Part shown: positions 7,697 through 17,420 of the stretch, piece after piece
Position numbering within the stretch: the first letter of the stretch is position 1
Layout: every line of letters begins with the position of its first letter
From: Hydrogenophaga intermedia
Lineage (GTDB): Bacteria; Pseudomonadota; Gammaproteobacteria; Burkholderiales; Burkholderiaceae_C
DNA: 64,000 nt
NCBI GenBank assembly: GCA_945890705.1
Contig: CAMDCY010000001.1
Location: forward strand, 1 to 64,000
Reading direction: 5' to 3'
Notes under the pieces: generated by a model
What the model was told of the DNA's origin: nothing
Database searches by the model: none
The model's input: the letters and a program-made list of their open reading frames with translations, nothing else
Program-made: the position numbers and the translations under genes

Positions 7697-8140
7697 ATGA
7701 TGTTCACCTCCCTGCCCCCCTACACCCCCGTGCCCATGCCCGCCTGCCCGCTGTGGGTCAATGCCGCACAGGTCAGCGTGGCCGCGGGGTTTCCGAGCCC
7801 CGCCGAAGATCACCTGGTCGAGCGCATCGACCTCATGAAGCAGCTCGTACGCCACCCCCAAGCCACGTTTTTTGTGCGCGTGGCGGGCGACTCCATGCAA
7901 GGTGCGGGCATCTTGAGCGGCTCGGTGGTCTTGGTGGACAAGGCCATTCGGCCCGCGCATGGGCACATCGTGATCGCCGTGGTCGACGGCGACTTCACCT
8001 GCAAACGCCTGCACACGCGCGGCGGCCTGCTGCGCCTCAAACCCGAAAACCCCACCTACCCCGACCTGGTGCCGCGCGAAGGTCAGTCGGTGGAAATCTG
8101 GGGCGTGGTGGTGGCCTGCATCCACCAGTACCCGGTCTGA
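7697..8140 (+). CDS. umuD: UmuD, SOS mutagenesis protein and polymerase V subunit
   Basis: A 147-residue LexA/UmuD-type S24 protein. The self-cleavage site is A30-G31 in [12 protein letters not shown], with catalytic Ser66 (GDSM) and Lys103. RecA filaments would trigger cleavage to UmuD', which joins UmuC to form the error-prone polymerase V. The ATG at 7697 (or 7700) lies right after the LexA box with no ribosome binding site, so translation may be leaderless or nearly so; the next internal ATG at 7736 also lacks a site and would remove part of the N-terminal arm. umuC follows 11 bases after the stop. Confidence 0.92.
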   Translation: MMFTSLPPYTPVPMPACPLWVNAAQVSVAAGFPSPAEDHLVERIDLMKQLVRHPQATFFVRVAGDSMQGAGILSGSVVLVDKAIRPAHGHIVIAVVDGDFTCKRLHTRGGLLRLKPENPTYPDLVPREGQSVEIWGVVVACIHQYPV

Positions 8141-8151
8141 TCGCTGCACCC

Positions 8152-9453
8152 ATGTTCGCTTTGATCGACGGCAACAACTTCTACGCCTCCTGCGAGCGCG
8201 TGTTTCGGCCCAGCCTGAACGGACGGCCCTTGGTGGTGCTGAGCAACAACGACGGCTGTGCCATCGCGCGCAGCGAAGAGGCTAAGGCGCTGGGGGTGCG
8301 CATGGGCGCGCCGCTGTTCAAAATCGCGCACCTGCTCGACGAGGCGGGGTTGGTGGCGGTATCGGCCAATTTTGAGTTGTATGGCGACATGAGCGAGCGC
8401 CTGATGAGCCTGGCCGCGGGCCTGGGCCACCGGCAAGAGGTCTACAGCATCGACGAGTGTTTTGTGGACCTCACGGGCGTACGCGGCGACTTAACGCTGC
8501 GCGCGCAGCGCTTGCGCGCACGCATCGCGCAGTGGATCGGTATCCCCACCTGCATCGGTATGGGCTCGACCAAAACCTTGGCCAAGCTGGCCAACCACAT
8601 CGCCAAAAACGCCGAACGCAAACCCGGCAGCTACCCCGTCGAGCACGCGCAGGTCTGTCATTTAGGGGCCGTCGGTGTGGACGCACGCGAGGCCTTGCTG
8701 GGCCAGACAGCGATCGCTGAGGTGTGGGGCGTGGGGCCGCGTTTGGCCGCGCAGCTCCAAGCCGAGGGCCTGCACACCGCGCTCGACTTGGCGCGCGCCA
8801 ACCCAGTGGTGGTGCAGCGCCGCTGGTCGGTGGTCTTGGCCAAAACCGCGCTGGAGCTCAGCGGCACCGCGTGCCTGGGCTTGGAAGACGTGACGCCCGA
8901 CAAGCAGCAACTGGCTTGCACACGCTCGTTCGGACAGCCGGTGCACGCCCTGCCCGAGTTGATCGAAGCGGTCAACGAGTTCGCCAGCCGCGCCGCCGAA
9001 AAACTGCGCCGCCAAGGCAGCGTGGCCGCGCAACTCATGGTGTTCATCCGCACCAGCCCGTTTCGCCGCCAAGACCGCCAACACAGCGCCCACCGCAGCT
9101 TGGCCTTGCCCGTGCCGACCCACGACAGCACGGTCTTGTGCGAAGCGGCCAGCGCCTTGGTGCGCCACCTCTACCAGCCCGGCCACGCGTACGCCAAAGC
9201 CGGCGTGATGCTCATGGACCTGCGCCCGGTGGGCTTGGAGCAAGGCCGGCTGGCCTTGGAGCCCGCGCTCTTGCCGCCGAGCAAGCCCGCGCTGATGCAG
9301 GCCATGGACGCCATCAACCAGCGCCACGGCCGCGGCAGCCTGCACGTGGCCAGCACGGGGGCCACACACCCGCGCGCATGGGGCATGAAACAGGCCAGAA
9401 AAACGCCCGCTTACACCACACGGTGGGCGGGCTTGTTGGTGGCCAGCGCCTGA
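8152..9453 (+). CDS. umuC: UmuC, Y-family DNA polymerase V catalytic subunit
   Basis: A 433-residue Y-family translesion polymerase. Catalytic acidic residues are visible at D6 ([12 protein letters not shown]) and at D101-E102 ([10 protein letters not shown]); a helix-hairpin-helix thumb segment ([12 protein letters not shown]) and a C-terminal UmuC-specific region follow. It copies damaged DNA with UmuD' and RecA. Length matches UmuC (about 422). I start at ATG 8152 because the protein then aligns with the family from MFALIDGNN; the frame is open much further upstream but overlaps umuD. It forms a two-gene SOS operon with umuD and converges on clpA. Confidence 0.95.
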   Translation: MFALIDGNNFYASCERVFRPSLNGRPLVVLSNNDGCAIARSEEAKALGVRMGAPLFKIAHLLDEAGLVAVSANFELYGDMSERLMSLAAGLGHRQEVYSIDECFVDLTGVRGDLTLRAQRLRARIAQWIGIPTCIGMGSTKTLAKLANHIAKNAERKPGSYPVEHAQVCHLGAVGVDAREALLGQTAIAEVWGVGPRLAAQLQAEGLHTALDLARANPVVVQRRWSVVLAKTALELSGTACLGLEDVTPDKQQLACTRSFGQPVHALPELIEAVNEFASRAAEKLRRQGSVAAQLMVFIRTSPFRRQDRQHSAHRSLALPVPTHDSTVLCEAASALVRHLYQPGHAYAKAGVMLMDLRPVGLEQGRLALEPALLPPSKPALMQAMDAINQRHGRGSLHVASTGATHPRAWGMKQARKTPAYTTRWAGLLVASA

Positions 9454-9473
9454 GAGCCGATCCCAGGCGCTGG
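9443..9473. terminator. Hairpin between convergent umuC and clpA
   Basis: CCAGCGCCTG (9443-9452) pairs perfectly with CAGGCGCTGG (9464-9473) around an 11-base loop. It spans the umuC stop and sits between two converging genes, so it could terminate both. There is no T-run on either side, so it is not a classic intrinsic terminator. Confidence 0.45.
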
Positions 9474-9484
9474 TGTGGCGGCCA

Positions 9485-11827
9485 TTACGCGGCCGCGGCT
9501 TCTTCGGGTTTGGACTTGCCTTCTTTCTTGGGCAAGGGCTGGATGTCGAGCGAGACTTCGGGTGTTGTCTTGCCGTCTTCGCCGGTGCGCTCTTGCACGT
9601 CCACCGTCAAACGCCCACCGTCGGTCAGGCGACCGAACAGCAACTCGTCGGCCAAGGCCTTGCGGATGGTATCTTGGATGAGTCGCTGCATGGGGCGTGC
9701 GCCCATGAGCGGGTCGAAGCCTTTTTTGGCCAGGTGTTGGCGCAGCGCGTCGGTGAAGGTGACCTCGACTTTTTTCTCAGCCAGCTGGCCTTCGAGCTGC
9801 AGCAAGAACTTGTCGACCACGCGCATGATGACGTTTTCGTCGAGGGCTTTGAAGCTGACGGTAGCGTCCAAGCGGTTGCGAAACTCGGGCGTGAACAGGC
9901 GCTTGATGTCGGCCATCTCGTCGCCCGCTTCGCGCGGGTTGGTGAAGCCGATGGTGGCCTTGTTCATGGTCTCAGCACCCGCGTTGGTGGTCATGATGAT
10001 GATCACGTTGCGGAAGTCGGCCTTGCGTCCGTTGTTGTCGGTCAAGGTGCCGTGGTCCATGACTTGCAGCAAGACGTTGTAAATGTCGGGGTGGGCTTTT
10101 TCGATTTCGTCGAGCAAGAGCACGCAGTGCGGCTTCTTGGTGACGGTCTCGGTGAGCAAGCCCCCTTGGTCAAAGCCCACGTAGCCCGGAGGCGCACCGA
10201 TCAAGCGGCTGACCGCGTGGCGTTCCATGTACTCGGACATGTCAAAGCGCACCAAGTCGATGCCCATGATGTAAGCCAACTGCTTGGCCGCTTCGGTCTT
10301 GCCCACGCCAGTGGGGCCGCTGAACAGGAAGGCGCCGATGGGCTTGTCGGCTTTGCCCAAACCCGAGCGCGCCATCTTGACCGACGACGCCAGCACCTCG
10401 AGGGCCTTGTCTTGACCAAAGACCACGCTCTTCAAATCGCGCTCCAGCGTTTGCAGCTTGCTGCGGTCGTCGTTGGACACATTGGCCGGGGGGATGCGGG
10501 CGATCTTGGCCACGATCTCTTCGACCTCGGTTTTGCTGATGGTTTTCTTGCGCTTGGAGGCGGGCAAGATGCGTTGCGCCGCACCGGCCTCGTCGATCAC
10601 ATCGATGGCCTTATCGGGCAGGTGGCGGTCGTTGATGTACTTGGCCGAGAGCTCGGCCGCGGCTTGCAAAGCGCCCAAGGCGTATTTCACGCCGTGGTGT
10701 TCTTCGAAGCGCGACTTCAGGCCTTTGAGAATATCCACGGTTTCTTGCACCGAGGGCTCGAGCACATCGATTTTTTGGAAGCGGCGCGAGAGCGCGGCGT
10801 CTTTTTCGAAAATGCCGCGGTACTCGGTGAAGGTGGTCGCGCCGATGCACTTGAGCTGACCGCTGGAGAGCGCGGGCTTGAGCAAGTTGGATGCGTCCAG
10901 CGTGCCGCCCGACGCCGCACCCGCACCGATGAGGGTGTGGATTTCGTCGATGAACAGCACCGCGTGGGGCTTGCCCTGCAAGGCCTTGATCACGCCCTTC
11001 AAACGCTGCTCGAAGTCGCCGCGGTACTTGGTACCGGCCAGCAGCGCGCCCATGTCCAGCGAATACACGATGGCTTCGCTCAAGATGTCGGGCACTTCGT
11101 TTTGGGTGATGCGCCAAGCCAAACCCTCGGCGATGGCGGTTTTGCCCACGCCCGCCTCGCCCACCAAGAGCGGGTTGTTTTTGCGGCGGCGGCACAGGAT
11201 CTGAATGGTGCGCTCGACCTCGAACTCGCGCCCAATGAGCGGGTCGATCTTGCCGTCCTTGGCCATTTGGTTGAGGTTCTGCGTGTACTGCTCCAGCGGC
11301 GAGGCTTTTTCGTTGCCTTTGGCGTTGGCTTCGCTGCCCTCTTCCGCTTCAGGGTTGCCCTCGGCAGGCTTGCCGGCTTCGGGCGGGTCGCTCTTGCGGA
11401 TGCCGTGGGCGATGAAGTTCACCACGTCCAGGCGCGTGACGCCTTGTTGGTGGAGGTAATACACCGCGTGCGAGTCTTTCTCGCCAAAAATGGCCACCAA
11501 CACATTGGCGCCAGTGACTTCTTTTTTGCCGTTGCCCGTGGACTGCACGTGCATGATGGCGCGCTGAATGACGCGCTGAAAGCCCAATGTGGGCTGGGTA
11601 TCGACCTCATCGCTGCCCGCCACTTGGGGCGTGTTGTCCACGATGAAGTTGGTCAAAGACTTGCGCAAATCGTCGATGTTGGCCGAGCAGGCCTTGAGCA
11701 CCTCGGAGGCGCTGGGGTTGTCCAGCAGCGCCAACAGCAGGTGTTCGACGGTGATGAATTCGTGCCGTTGCTGGCGGGCCTCGACAAAGGCCATGTGCAA
11801 ACTGACTTCAAGTTCTTGGGCGATCAT
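9485..11827 (-). CDS. clpA: ClpA, AAA+ unfoldase of the ClpAP protease
   Basis: A 780-residue Hsp100 ATPase that unfolds substrates and feeds them to ClpP. The order is an N-domain (about 1-145), an acidic linker, AAA+ module D1 with Walker A GEAGVGKT (223-230) and Walker B LFIDEIH (291-297), then module D2 with Walker A GPTGVGKT (504-511). An IGF ClpP-contact tripeptide is visible in KATIGFTN. There is no coiled-coil middle domain, which separates it from ClpB. AAAGGA precedes the ATG. It sits just downstream of its adaptor clpS on the same strand. Confidence 0.97.
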   Translation of the reverse strand: MIAQELEVSLHMAFVEARQQRHEFITVEHLLLALLDNPSASEVLKACSANIDDLRKSLTNFIVDNTPQVAGSDEVDTQPTLGFQRVIQRAIMHVQSTGNGKKEVTGANVLVAIFGEKDSHAVYYLHQQGVTRLDVVNFIAHGIRKSDPPEAGKPAEGNPEAEEGSEANAKGNEKASPLEQYTQNLNQMAKDGKIDPLIGREFEVERTIQILCRRRKNNPLLVGEAGVGKTAIAEGLAWRITQNEVPDILSEAIVYSLDMGALLAGTKYRGDFEQRLKGVIKALQGKPHAVLFIDEIHTLIGAGAASGGTLDASNLLKPALSSGQLKCIGATTFTEYRGIFEKDAALSRRFQKIDVLEPSVQETVDILKGLKSRFEEHHGVKYALGALQAAAELSAKYINDRHLPDKAIDVIDEAGAAQRILPASKRKKTISKTEVEEIVAKIARIPPANVSNDDRSKLQTLERDLKSVVFGQDKALEVLASSVKMARSGLGKADKPIGAFLFSGPTGVGKTEAAKQLAYIMGIDLVRFDMSEYMERHAVSRLIGAPPGYVGFDQGGLLTETVTKKPHCVLLLDEIEKAHPDIYNVLLQVMDHGTLTDNNGRKADFRNVIIIMTTNAGAETMNKATIGFTNPREAGDEMADIKRLFTPEFRNRLDATVSFKALDENVIMRVVDKFLLQLEGQLAEKKVEVTFTDALRQHLAKKGFDPLMGARPMQRLIQDTIRKALADELLFGRLTDGGRLTVDVQERTGEDGKTTPEVSLDIQPLPKKEGKSKPEEAAAA

Positions 11828-11890
11828 GGAGAAGTCCTTTGGTGGGTGAATCGGTGAGTCAATGGTGGAGCAGTTGGCGACGAAAACGGC

Positions 11891-12247
11891 TTATTCAATG
11901 GGTTCGCTGACACATTGCAAGGGATGCCCTGAGGCGCGCGCGGCTTGGGACACTTGGTCGACCTTGGTGGACGCCACGTCGGGGGTGTAGACACCACACA
12001 CACCACGCCCATCGAGGTGGATTTTGAGCATGATTTGGGTGGCGCTTTCGCGGTCTTTGGAAAAAAACTCTTGCAGGGCCCAGACCACAAACTCCATGGG
12101 CGTGAAGTCGTCGTTGAGCATGAGCACTTGGTGCATTTGGGGTGGTTGGGTGCGCAGGGTTTTGCGCTCCAACACCACGGAATCCCCACCACCGGCAGGT
12201 GGTGTGGTGGGCACGGGAGGTTGTTCGGGCTTGGACATGAATTTCAT
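11891..12247 (-). CDS. clpS: ClpS, N-end rule adaptor for ClpAP
   Basis: A 118-residue ClpS adaptor. The conserved core begins at [18 protein letters not shown], containing the NDD-TPMEFV signature that binds N-degron residues, and ends in the expected region after a ZZ-like GVCGVYT loop. The Pro-rich N-terminal tail (about 25 residues) is the flexible segment that enters ClpA. Start is uncertain: ATG 12247 and ATG 12238 are both possible and neither has a strong ribosome binding site. It lies 63 bases upstream of clpA and is divergent from the DUF192 gene. Confidence 0.95.
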   Translation of the reverse strand: MKFMSKPEQPPVPTTPPAGGGDSVVLERKTLRTQPPQMHQVLMLNDDFTPMEFVVWALQEFFSKDRESATQIMLKIHLDGRGVCGVYTPDVASTKVDQVSQAARASGHPLQCVSEPIE

Positions 12248-12328
12248 TCTAGCGCCCGAGCAGGGCACCCACCGCGCGTGCGGGGTATTCCCTGAGTCGG
12301 TGTGGCGCGCAAGGCTAATATCGGGGGC

Positions 12329-12820
12329 ATGAAACACCCCACCATTGACACCGTTCGCCGCGCCATGGGCCCAGCCTTGGTCTGGATGGCTTGTGTGGCG
12401 CTGGCCCCCGCCCGCGCCACACCCAGCATGGCCGATCAGCCACAAATGCATTTGCCACGCGTGCGTTTGCAAGCCGGCATGCACCTGATCGACGCGCAGG
12501 TCGCGCAAACGCCGCAAAGCCGTCAAATCGGCCTGATGCACCGTCGCAGCATGCCGCAGCCCGAAGGGATGTTGTTTGTGTTTGAACAATCTCAGGTGCA
12601 GTGCTTCTGGATGAAGAACACCTTGATACCGTTGAGCGCCGCGTTCATGCGCGAGGACGGCACCATCGTGAACATCGCCGACATGCAACCCTTGTCGGAA
12701 GTCACGCATTGCTCAAAAGAGCCGGTGCGTTTTGTGCTGGAGATGAACCAAGGCTGGTTTGCGCAGCGGCGCATCCAGCCCGGTCAGCGCCTCAGCGGCA
12801 AGCCGTTTGGCCCGCGCTGA
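12329..12820 (+). CDS. DUF192 family secreted protein
   Basis: A 163-residue protein with an N-terminal signal peptide (residues 1-30, hydrophobic core [13 protein letters not shown]) and a DUF192 domain. The family pattern is visible in [19 protein letters not shown] and [15 protein letters not shown]. The function of DUF192 proteins is unknown; the fold is a small beta barrel and export is expected here. A GGGGG stretch precedes the ATG. It is divergent from clpS and converges with sodB. Confidence 0.85.
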   Translation: MKHPTIDTVRRAMGPALVWMACVALAPARATPSMADQPQMHLPRVRLQAGMHLIDAQVAQTPQSRQIGLMHRRSMPQPEGMLFVFEQSQVQCFWMKNTLIPLSAAFMREDGTIVNIADMQPLSEVTHCSKEPVRFVLEMNQGWFAQRRIQPGQRLSGKPFGPR

Positions 12821-12832
12821 GGACGCGCGGTA

Positions 12833-13414
12833 TCAGCCGAAGTTCTTTTCGGCAAACGACCAGTTCACCAGTTGGTCGAGGAAAGTCTCGACGAACTTGG
12901 GGCGCATGTTGCGGTAGTCAATGTAATAGGCGTGCTCCCACACGTCCACGGTCAACAAAGCGGTGTCGCCAGTCGTCAGCGGGGTGCCTGCGGCGCCCAT
13001 GTTGACGATGTCGACCGAGCCGTCGGCCTTCTTGACCAACCAAGTCCAGCCCGAACCGAAATTGCCCACGGCGCTCTTGACGAAGGCTTCCTTGAAAGCG
13101 GCGTAGCTACCGAACTTGGCGTTGATGGCCGAGGCCAAAGCACCGCTGGGCTCACCGCCGCCGTTGGGCTTCATGCAGTTCCAGAAAAAGGTGTGGTTCC
13201 AGATTTGGGCCGAGTTGTTGTAGATGCCGCCGCTGGACTTCTTGACGATGGACTCCAAGTCCATGTTTTCGAACTCGGTGCCTTTTTGCAGGTTGTTCAG
13301 GTTCACGACGTAAGCGTTGTGGTGCTTGCCGTGGTGGTACTCAAAGGCTTCTTTGGAGTAGTGGGGGGCCAATGCATCGATGGCGTAAGGCAGTGCGGGC
13401 AGGGTGTGTTCCAT
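12833..13414 (-). CDS. sodB: Superoxide dismutase, iron type
   Basis: A 193-residue Fe/Mn superoxide dismutase. Metal ligands are H27, H74, D157 and H161 (DVWEHAYYIDY). Gln70 in the NNSAQ stretch occupies the position typical of iron enzymes, and the length equals E. coli SodB. It converts superoxide to peroxide and oxygen in the cytoplasm. AGAGGA precedes the ATG. The 71-base gap before xseA should hold its promoter. Confidence 0.96.
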   Translation of the reverse strand: MEHTLPALPYAIDALAPHYSKEAFEYHHGKHHNAYVVNLNNLQKGTEFENMDLESIVKKSSGGIYNNSAQIWNHTFFWNCMKPNGGGEPSGALASAINAKFGSYAAFKEAFVKSAVGNFGSGWTWLVKKADGSVDIVNMGAAGTPLTTGDTALLTVDVWEHAYYIDYRNMRPKFVETFLDQLVNWSFAEKNFG

Positions 13415-13485
13415 GTCGGTTCCTCTGATGTGTGAATGGGATGCTGCATTCTAGAGCCAGCGCCCCAACCCACACACCGTGGGGT

Positions 13486-14790
13486 TTAAGCCGAGGGTGG
13501 GTTTTGCACCCGCAAACCGACCGAGCCATCGGCCAAAGTGGCCGTGACGGCTTGATAGGCTTGAAAATCGGCAGCGGAAGTCAGGGCCCGACCGTCGGCG
13601 TCGGTGAGCCACGCGTAGCCACGCTCGAGCACCAAGCTCGGGTCGAGCAGGTTCAGCGCGGCTTGGCTGCGCTGCCAACGCTCTTGCTGGATGTGCAACG
13701 ATCGGCGCAGGACCCGCGGCAAGGCTTGCTCCAAAACACCCAAGCGGTGGCCTTGGGTTTGGGTTTTGCTGGCCACCGAGCGCTGCAATTGGTGGCCCAA
13801 GCTCACCAAACGCTGGTGGCTGGCCTGCACCCGGCCCGACGGGCGGCCCAGGTGTTGGGTGAGCCGGTCCAATCGCTGGGCGCGCAGGTCCAAGCCCTCA
13901 TGCACCGACGCGGTCAAGCGCTCGTGCAGGTAGGCCAACTCCGACAAACGCTGGCTGCGCGGCGCAGCGCACAGCTCAGCCGCCGCGGTGGGCGTGGGCG
14001 CGCGCAGGTCGGCGGCGAAGTCGCACAGGCTGAAGTCGGTTTCGTGTCCCACGCCGCAAATGAGCGGCATGGGCGCTTGCACCACGGTCCGCACCACGGC
14101 CTCGTCGTTGAACGCCCACAGGTCTTCCAACGAGCCGCCGCCGCGCACCAGCAAGAGCACGTCGCACTCGCCATGGCTGTGGTGGCGCGCATAAGCGGTT
14201 TGCAAGGCCGCGCACAACTCGGTCGGGGCTTGCACACCCTGTACCGATGCTGGGTAAATGACGACCGAGACGTGGGGCACGCGCCGCTGCAGGGCGGTGC
14301 ACACGTCGCGCAGGGCCGCTGCACCCAAGGAGGTCACCACCCCCACGCGCAGGGGATGCGCGGGCAAAGGTCGCTTGCGCGCCGCATCGAACAAGCCCTC
14401 GGCCTCCAGCTGGGCCTTCAAACGCAGGAAGCGCTCGTACCAAGTGCCCTGCCCGGCCACGTCCAGCCGCTCCACGATGAGCTGCAAGTCACCACGCGGG
14501 CCGTACACATCAAGTTTGCCGCTGGCTTGCACCCGCTGGCCGTCTTTGGGTACGAAGGTGAGTTGATCGGCGCTGCGTCGGAACATGGCGCAGCGGATTT
14601 GGCCGCTGTCGTCCTTGAGTGAGAAATAGCAATGCCCGCTGGCCGCTCTCGAAAAGCCGGAGATCTCTCCCTCGACCTTGACCGGGTTGAAGCGAGCCGA
14701 CAGCGCGTCAGCGATGGCGCGCATGAGCGGCCCCACGCCCCACACGTGCTCAGCGTGGGCGGGCTTTTCAAAGGAAGAAGCTTCAAACAA
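13486..14790 (-). CDS. xseA: Exodeoxyribonuclease VII large subunit
   Basis: The catalytic subunit of exonuclease VII, which degrades single-stranded DNA from both ends. An OB-fold domain comes first (VKVEGEISGFSRAASGHCYFSLKD region), then the exonuclease domain with VVTSLGAAALRD, VRGGGSLEDLWAFND and CGVGHETDFSLCD, then a coiled-coil tail that binds XseB. I prefer the TTG at 14790 (434 residues) because GGAGAG lies at ideal distance; GTG 14817 would add nine residues and has no such site. No xseB is seen in the window. Confidence 0.93.
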   Translation of the reverse strand: MFEASSFEKPAHAEHVWGVGPLMRAIADALSARFNPVKVEGEISGFSRAASGHCYFSLKDDSGQIRCAMFRRSADQLTFVPKDGQRVQASGKLDVYGPRGDLQLIVERLDVAGQGTWYERFLRLKAQLEAEGLFDAARKRPLPAHPLRVGVVTSLGAAALRDVCTALQRRVPHVSVVIYPASVQGVQAPTELCAALQTAYARHHSHGECDVLLLVRGGGSLEDLWAFNDEAVVRTVVQAPMPLICGVGHETDFSLCDFAADLRAPTPTAAAELCAAPRSQRLSELAYLHERLTASVHEGLDLRAQRLDRLTQHLGRPSGRVQASHQRLVSLGHQLQRSVASKTQTQGHRLGVLEQALPRVLRRSLHIQQERWQRSQAALNLLDPSLVLERGYAWLTDADGRALTSAADFQAYQAVTATLADGSVGLRVQNPPSA

Positions 14791-15103
14791 CGTGGCTCTC
14801 CGACGCAAGATATCCACACAAGCCTTGATGTATCAAGGCTGCAGCGTTCGTCCGACAGCATGGGCGCTGTGTGCCGATGGGCTTTGATTCCAAAGCTTTT
14901 TTTCTTGCCGAATTTTTCATCAAAGTGTCAAAACTGATATTTTGCGAGAGGGGCTGGTCTCAAATTTGGTGTTTTGCACAAAGTTATCCACAAAAACTGT
15001 GGACGACTGGGCCCCCGATCATTCCAGTTCGTGAAATGAACTCAGCGATAATCCACCTTCGAGCAATGGGGCGCACATGGGGCGCCAACTAGGGAGACGT
15101 TGA
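14791..15103. other. AT-rich intergenic region between divergent xseA and exbB
   Basis: This 313-base gap holds no convincing gene. It contains a hairpin dyad AGCCTTGA-TGTA-TCAAGGCT (14821-14840), a weak plus-strand stem GCTTTG-ATTC-CAAAGC followed by seven T (14881-14903), a perfect DnaA 9-mer TTATCCACA (14984-14992) paired with an inverted TGTGGA (14998-15003), and a one-mismatch DnaA 9-mer ATATCCACA (14810-14818). The promoters of xseA and exbB must lie here but I cannot place them with confidence. Confidence 0.6.
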
Positions 15104-15736
15104 GTGCTGTCCATCATACAAGCCGCTGGCTGGCCGATTTGGCCACTGATCGCCTGTTCCGTCATTGGCGTGGCCTTGGTCATTGAGCGATTTTTAAGTT
15201 TACAAACCCGCAAAGTGATGCCACCCCAGTTGCTTGAAGAGGCCATGTTGGTGTCGCAACGCGGCGTGCCCAAACGCGAGGTAATTGAGCAACTGCAGCA
15301 CAACTCGGTGCTCGGCGAGGTGCTCGCCTGCGGTCTGATGGCTTTGGGCGCCGCCCCGCACATCAGCGAAGAGGACTTGCGCGCCAGCCTACAAAACGCG
15401 GGGCGCCAAGCGGCCGCTCAACTGCAGCGCTACCTGGGCGCCTTAGCCACCATCGCCTCGGCCGCTCCCCTCATTGGTCTGTTGGGCACGGTCATCGGCA
15501 TGATCGAAATTTTTGCCTCTCAAGGCAGTGCAGGCTTGAGCGTGGGCAGCACCAACCCCGCTCAGCTCGCCCACGGCATTGCGATTGCGCTCTACAACAC
15601 CGCATTTGGCCTGATCGTGGCCATCCCTGCGCTCATGTTTTGGCGCTATTTCCGTGCCCGTGTCGACGCTTACTTGCTCGACATGGAAATTGCCGCCGAC
15701 CGCTTTGCGCGCCACTTGTTGACGCTGCGTCGCTGA
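15104..15736 (+). CDS. exbB: ExbB/TolQ-family proton channel protein
   Basis: A 210-residue MotA/TolQ/ExbB-family inner-membrane protein. Three transmembrane segments are visible: near residues 8-26, about 110-135 (ASAAPLIGLLGTVIGMI) and about 152-175. The GLLGTV motif is the family signature. With ExbD it forms a proton-motive-force motor that energises TonB or a Tol-like partner. The start is GTG 15104 with AGGGAG upstream. No TonB gene is in the window, so partner assignment (Ton or Tol) is open. It heads the run exbB-exbD-lpxK-kdsB. Confidence 0.85.
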   Translation: MLSIIQAAGWPIWPLIACSVIGVALVIERFLSLQTRKVMPPQLLEEAMLVSQRGVPKREVIEQLQHNSVLGEVLACGLMALGAAPHISEEDLRASLQNAGRQAAAQLQRYLGALATIASAAPLIGLLGTVIGMIEIFASQGSAGLSVGSTNPAQLAHGIAIALYNTAFGLIVAIPALMFWRYFRARVDAYLLDMEIAADRFARHLLTLRR

Positions 15737-15743
15737 AACCACC

Positions 15744-16166
15744 ATGGACTTTCGCACCGCCAGTCGGGACGAGCCCGACATCAACCTGATCCCCTTCATC
15801 GATATCTTGTTGGTGGTCGTGATCTTTTTGGTCATGACCACCACCTACAGCCAGTTCACCGAACTGAGCATCAACTTGCCCCAAGCCCAGGCCAATGCGC
15901 CCAAGGACAAACCGCAATCGGTGACGGTAGCGGTGGGCCGAGACGGTCGCTACATGGTCAACGACCAAGTCCTGCCCAGCACCCAAGTGGCGGCTTTGAC
16001 CCAGGCCCTCAAGGTGGCGGCGGGCAGCCAAGCGAACACCATCGTGGTCATCAACGCCGACGCCGCGGCGAGCCACCAATCGGTGATCGCGGTGATGGAC
16101 GCAGCGCGCCGTGCTGGCTTGGGCCAACTCGCTTTTGCCACCCAACAACCGAACAATGCACGCTGA
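15744..16166 (+). CDS. exbD: ExbD/TolR-family motor protein
   Basis: A 140-residue single-pass inner-membrane protein. The N-terminal tail DEPDINLIPFIDILLVVVIF holds the conserved membrane aspartate (D20) that carries protons, and the rest is the periplasmic ExbD/TolR domain. It pairs with the upstream exbB, seven bases away. Its last 11 bases overlap the start of lpxK. Confidence 0.88.
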   Translation: MDFRTASRDEPDINLIPFIDILLVVVIFLVMTTTYSQFTELSINLPQAQANAPKDKPQSVTVAVGRDGRYMVNDQVLPSTQVAALTQALKVAAGSQANTIVVINADAAASHQSVIAVMDAARRAGLGQLAFATQQPNNAR

Positions 16167-17208
16167 GCGTCGCGCCTTTCTGGCCACCGCTTGGCAAGCC
16201 ATGGCCATGCGCCAAGGCCCCATGGCTTGGGCGCTTCGTCCCTTGTCTTGGCTCTACGGTGCCGCCGTGGCGTTCAAACGCGCTGCCCACCGCTGGGGCT
16301 GGTTAACCACCGAACAACTGGACGTACCGGTGATCGTGGTGGGCAACGTCGTCGTGGGTGGTGCTGGCAAAACACCGGCCGTGATCGCCTTGGTGCAGGC
16401 CCTGCGGGAAGCCGGGTGGACGCCGGGGGTGATCAGCCGTGGTCACGGCCGGGCACGCAGCCCCGCGCCGCTGCCCGTTTTGGCCGACAGCCTCGCCCGC
16501 GATGTGGGCGACGAGCCTTTGCAAATTCAGCGCGCCACGGGCGCACCGGTCTTTGTCGCCCAGCGCCGCATCGAGGCCGGGCGAGCCTTGCGCCTGGCCC
16601 ATCCCGAGGTCAACGTAGTGCTCACCGACGACGGCCTGCAGCACTGGGCCTTGCACCGCGACGTGAGTGTGGTGGTGATGGACGACCGCGGCGTGGGCAA
16701 CGGCTGCTTGTTGCCCGCCGGCTTGCTGCGCGAGCCTTGGCCCCCTGCCCGCAGAGACTGGCCCAGCTTGGTGCTGCACCAGCGCCCACAACACCAGCCC
16801 TCTGCCGACTGCCCCATGCCGCCCGGCCTGCCGCAGTTTGAAGCCACCCGCTCGCTCAGCCCGATGGCCATCAACGGTTTGGGTGAAGCGCGGGCTTGGG
16901 CCGATTGGGGCAACACACCCCTCACAGCTTTGGCGGGTGTGGCCCGGCCCGAGGTGTTTTTTGACATGCTGCGCCAAGGCGGCCTCAAGGCGTTGAGCAC
17001 CCACGCATTGCCCGATCACGCCAGCTTGGACGACTATGCCGCTTGGGTATCCCATGACACCTCCCTACTGTGCACCGACAAAGACGCGGTCAAGCTCTTT
17101 GCTGTGCCGGGTATCGACCTAGGGCGCGTTTGGCGCGTGCCCTTGGTGCTCAAGCATTCGCGCGATTGGACCGATGCCGTGATCGCCCGCCTGCCACCCC
17201 GACTATGA
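16156..17208 (+). CDS. lpxK: Tetraacyldisaccharide 4'-kinase (lipid A synthesis)
   Basis: A 350-residue LpxK, which phosphorylates the 4' position of the lipid A disaccharide precursor at the inner membrane. An N-terminal hydrophobic helix (about residues 22-40) precedes the P-loop [11 protein letters not shown] (63-73); the DDGLQHW motif that follows later is diagnostic. The start at ATG 16156 overlaps exbD by 11 bases and has no ribosome binding site, so translation is probably coupled. The coupling with kdsB downstream groups two lipopolysaccharide steps in one operon. Confidence 0.95.
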   Translation: MHAERRAFLATAWQAMAMRQGPMAWALRPLSWLYGAAVAFKRAAHRWGWLTTEQLDVPVIVVGNVVVGGAGKTPAVIALVQALREAGWTPGVISRGHGRARSPAPLPVLADSLARDVGDEPLQIQRATGAPVFVAQRRIEAGRALRLAHPEVNVVLTDDGLQHWALHRDVSVVVMDDRGVGNGCLLPAGLLREPWPPARRDWPSLVLHQRPQHQPSADCPMPPGLPQFEATRSLSPMAINGLGEARAWADWGNTPLTALAGVARPEVFFDMLRQGGLKALSTHALPDHASLDDYAAWVSHDTSLLCTDKDAVKLFAVPGIDLGRVWRVPLVLKHSRDWTDAVIARLPPRL

Positions 17209-17216
17209 TCAAGACC

Positions 17217-17420
17217 ATGGACACCCAACTCACCGAACTGCTGGTTTGCCCCGTCACCAAAGGGCCTTTGACGCTCGACCGCGAACGCCAAGAATGGCTT
17301 TCGCGCAGCGCCCGATTGGCCTACCCCATTCGCGACGGCATCCCGATCTTGCTGGAACACGAAGCACGAGTGATCACGGAAGCTGAGGCCGAACGACTGG
17401 CCAAGCCCTTGGCCACATGA
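17217..17420 (+). CDS. Trm112-like small protein (YcaR/UPF0434 family)
   Basis: A 67-residue protein of the YcaR/Trm112 family. The pattern [18 protein letters not shown], then [17 protein letters not shown], is the family hallmark. It keeps only one cysteine (LVCP), so it would not hold the zinc site of eukaryotic Trm112. Role is unknown; it nearly always lies between lpxK and kdsB. The start could also be ATG 17205, which overlaps the lpxK stop as ATGA. Its stop overlaps the kdsB start by four bases. Confidence 0.85.
   Translation: MDTQLTELLVCPVTKGPLTLDRERQEWLSRSARLAYPIRDGIPILLEHEARVITEAEAERLAKPLAT

Noticed and set aside
7753-8151. Longer UmuC (566 residues) from the open frame that begins inside umuD
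   Set aside because: The extra part is an out-of-frame reading of umuD; UmuC proteins begin at MFALIDGNN, which is ATG 8152.
9473-11857. A 794-codon open frame opposite clpA
   Set aside because: It is a shadow of the high-GC clpA gene: it has low-complexity Gly/Val/His/Arg composition, no family motif and no ribosome binding site. The same applies to the long antisense frames opposite infB (59174-61378), typA (55369-57312) and hflK (36538-38676).
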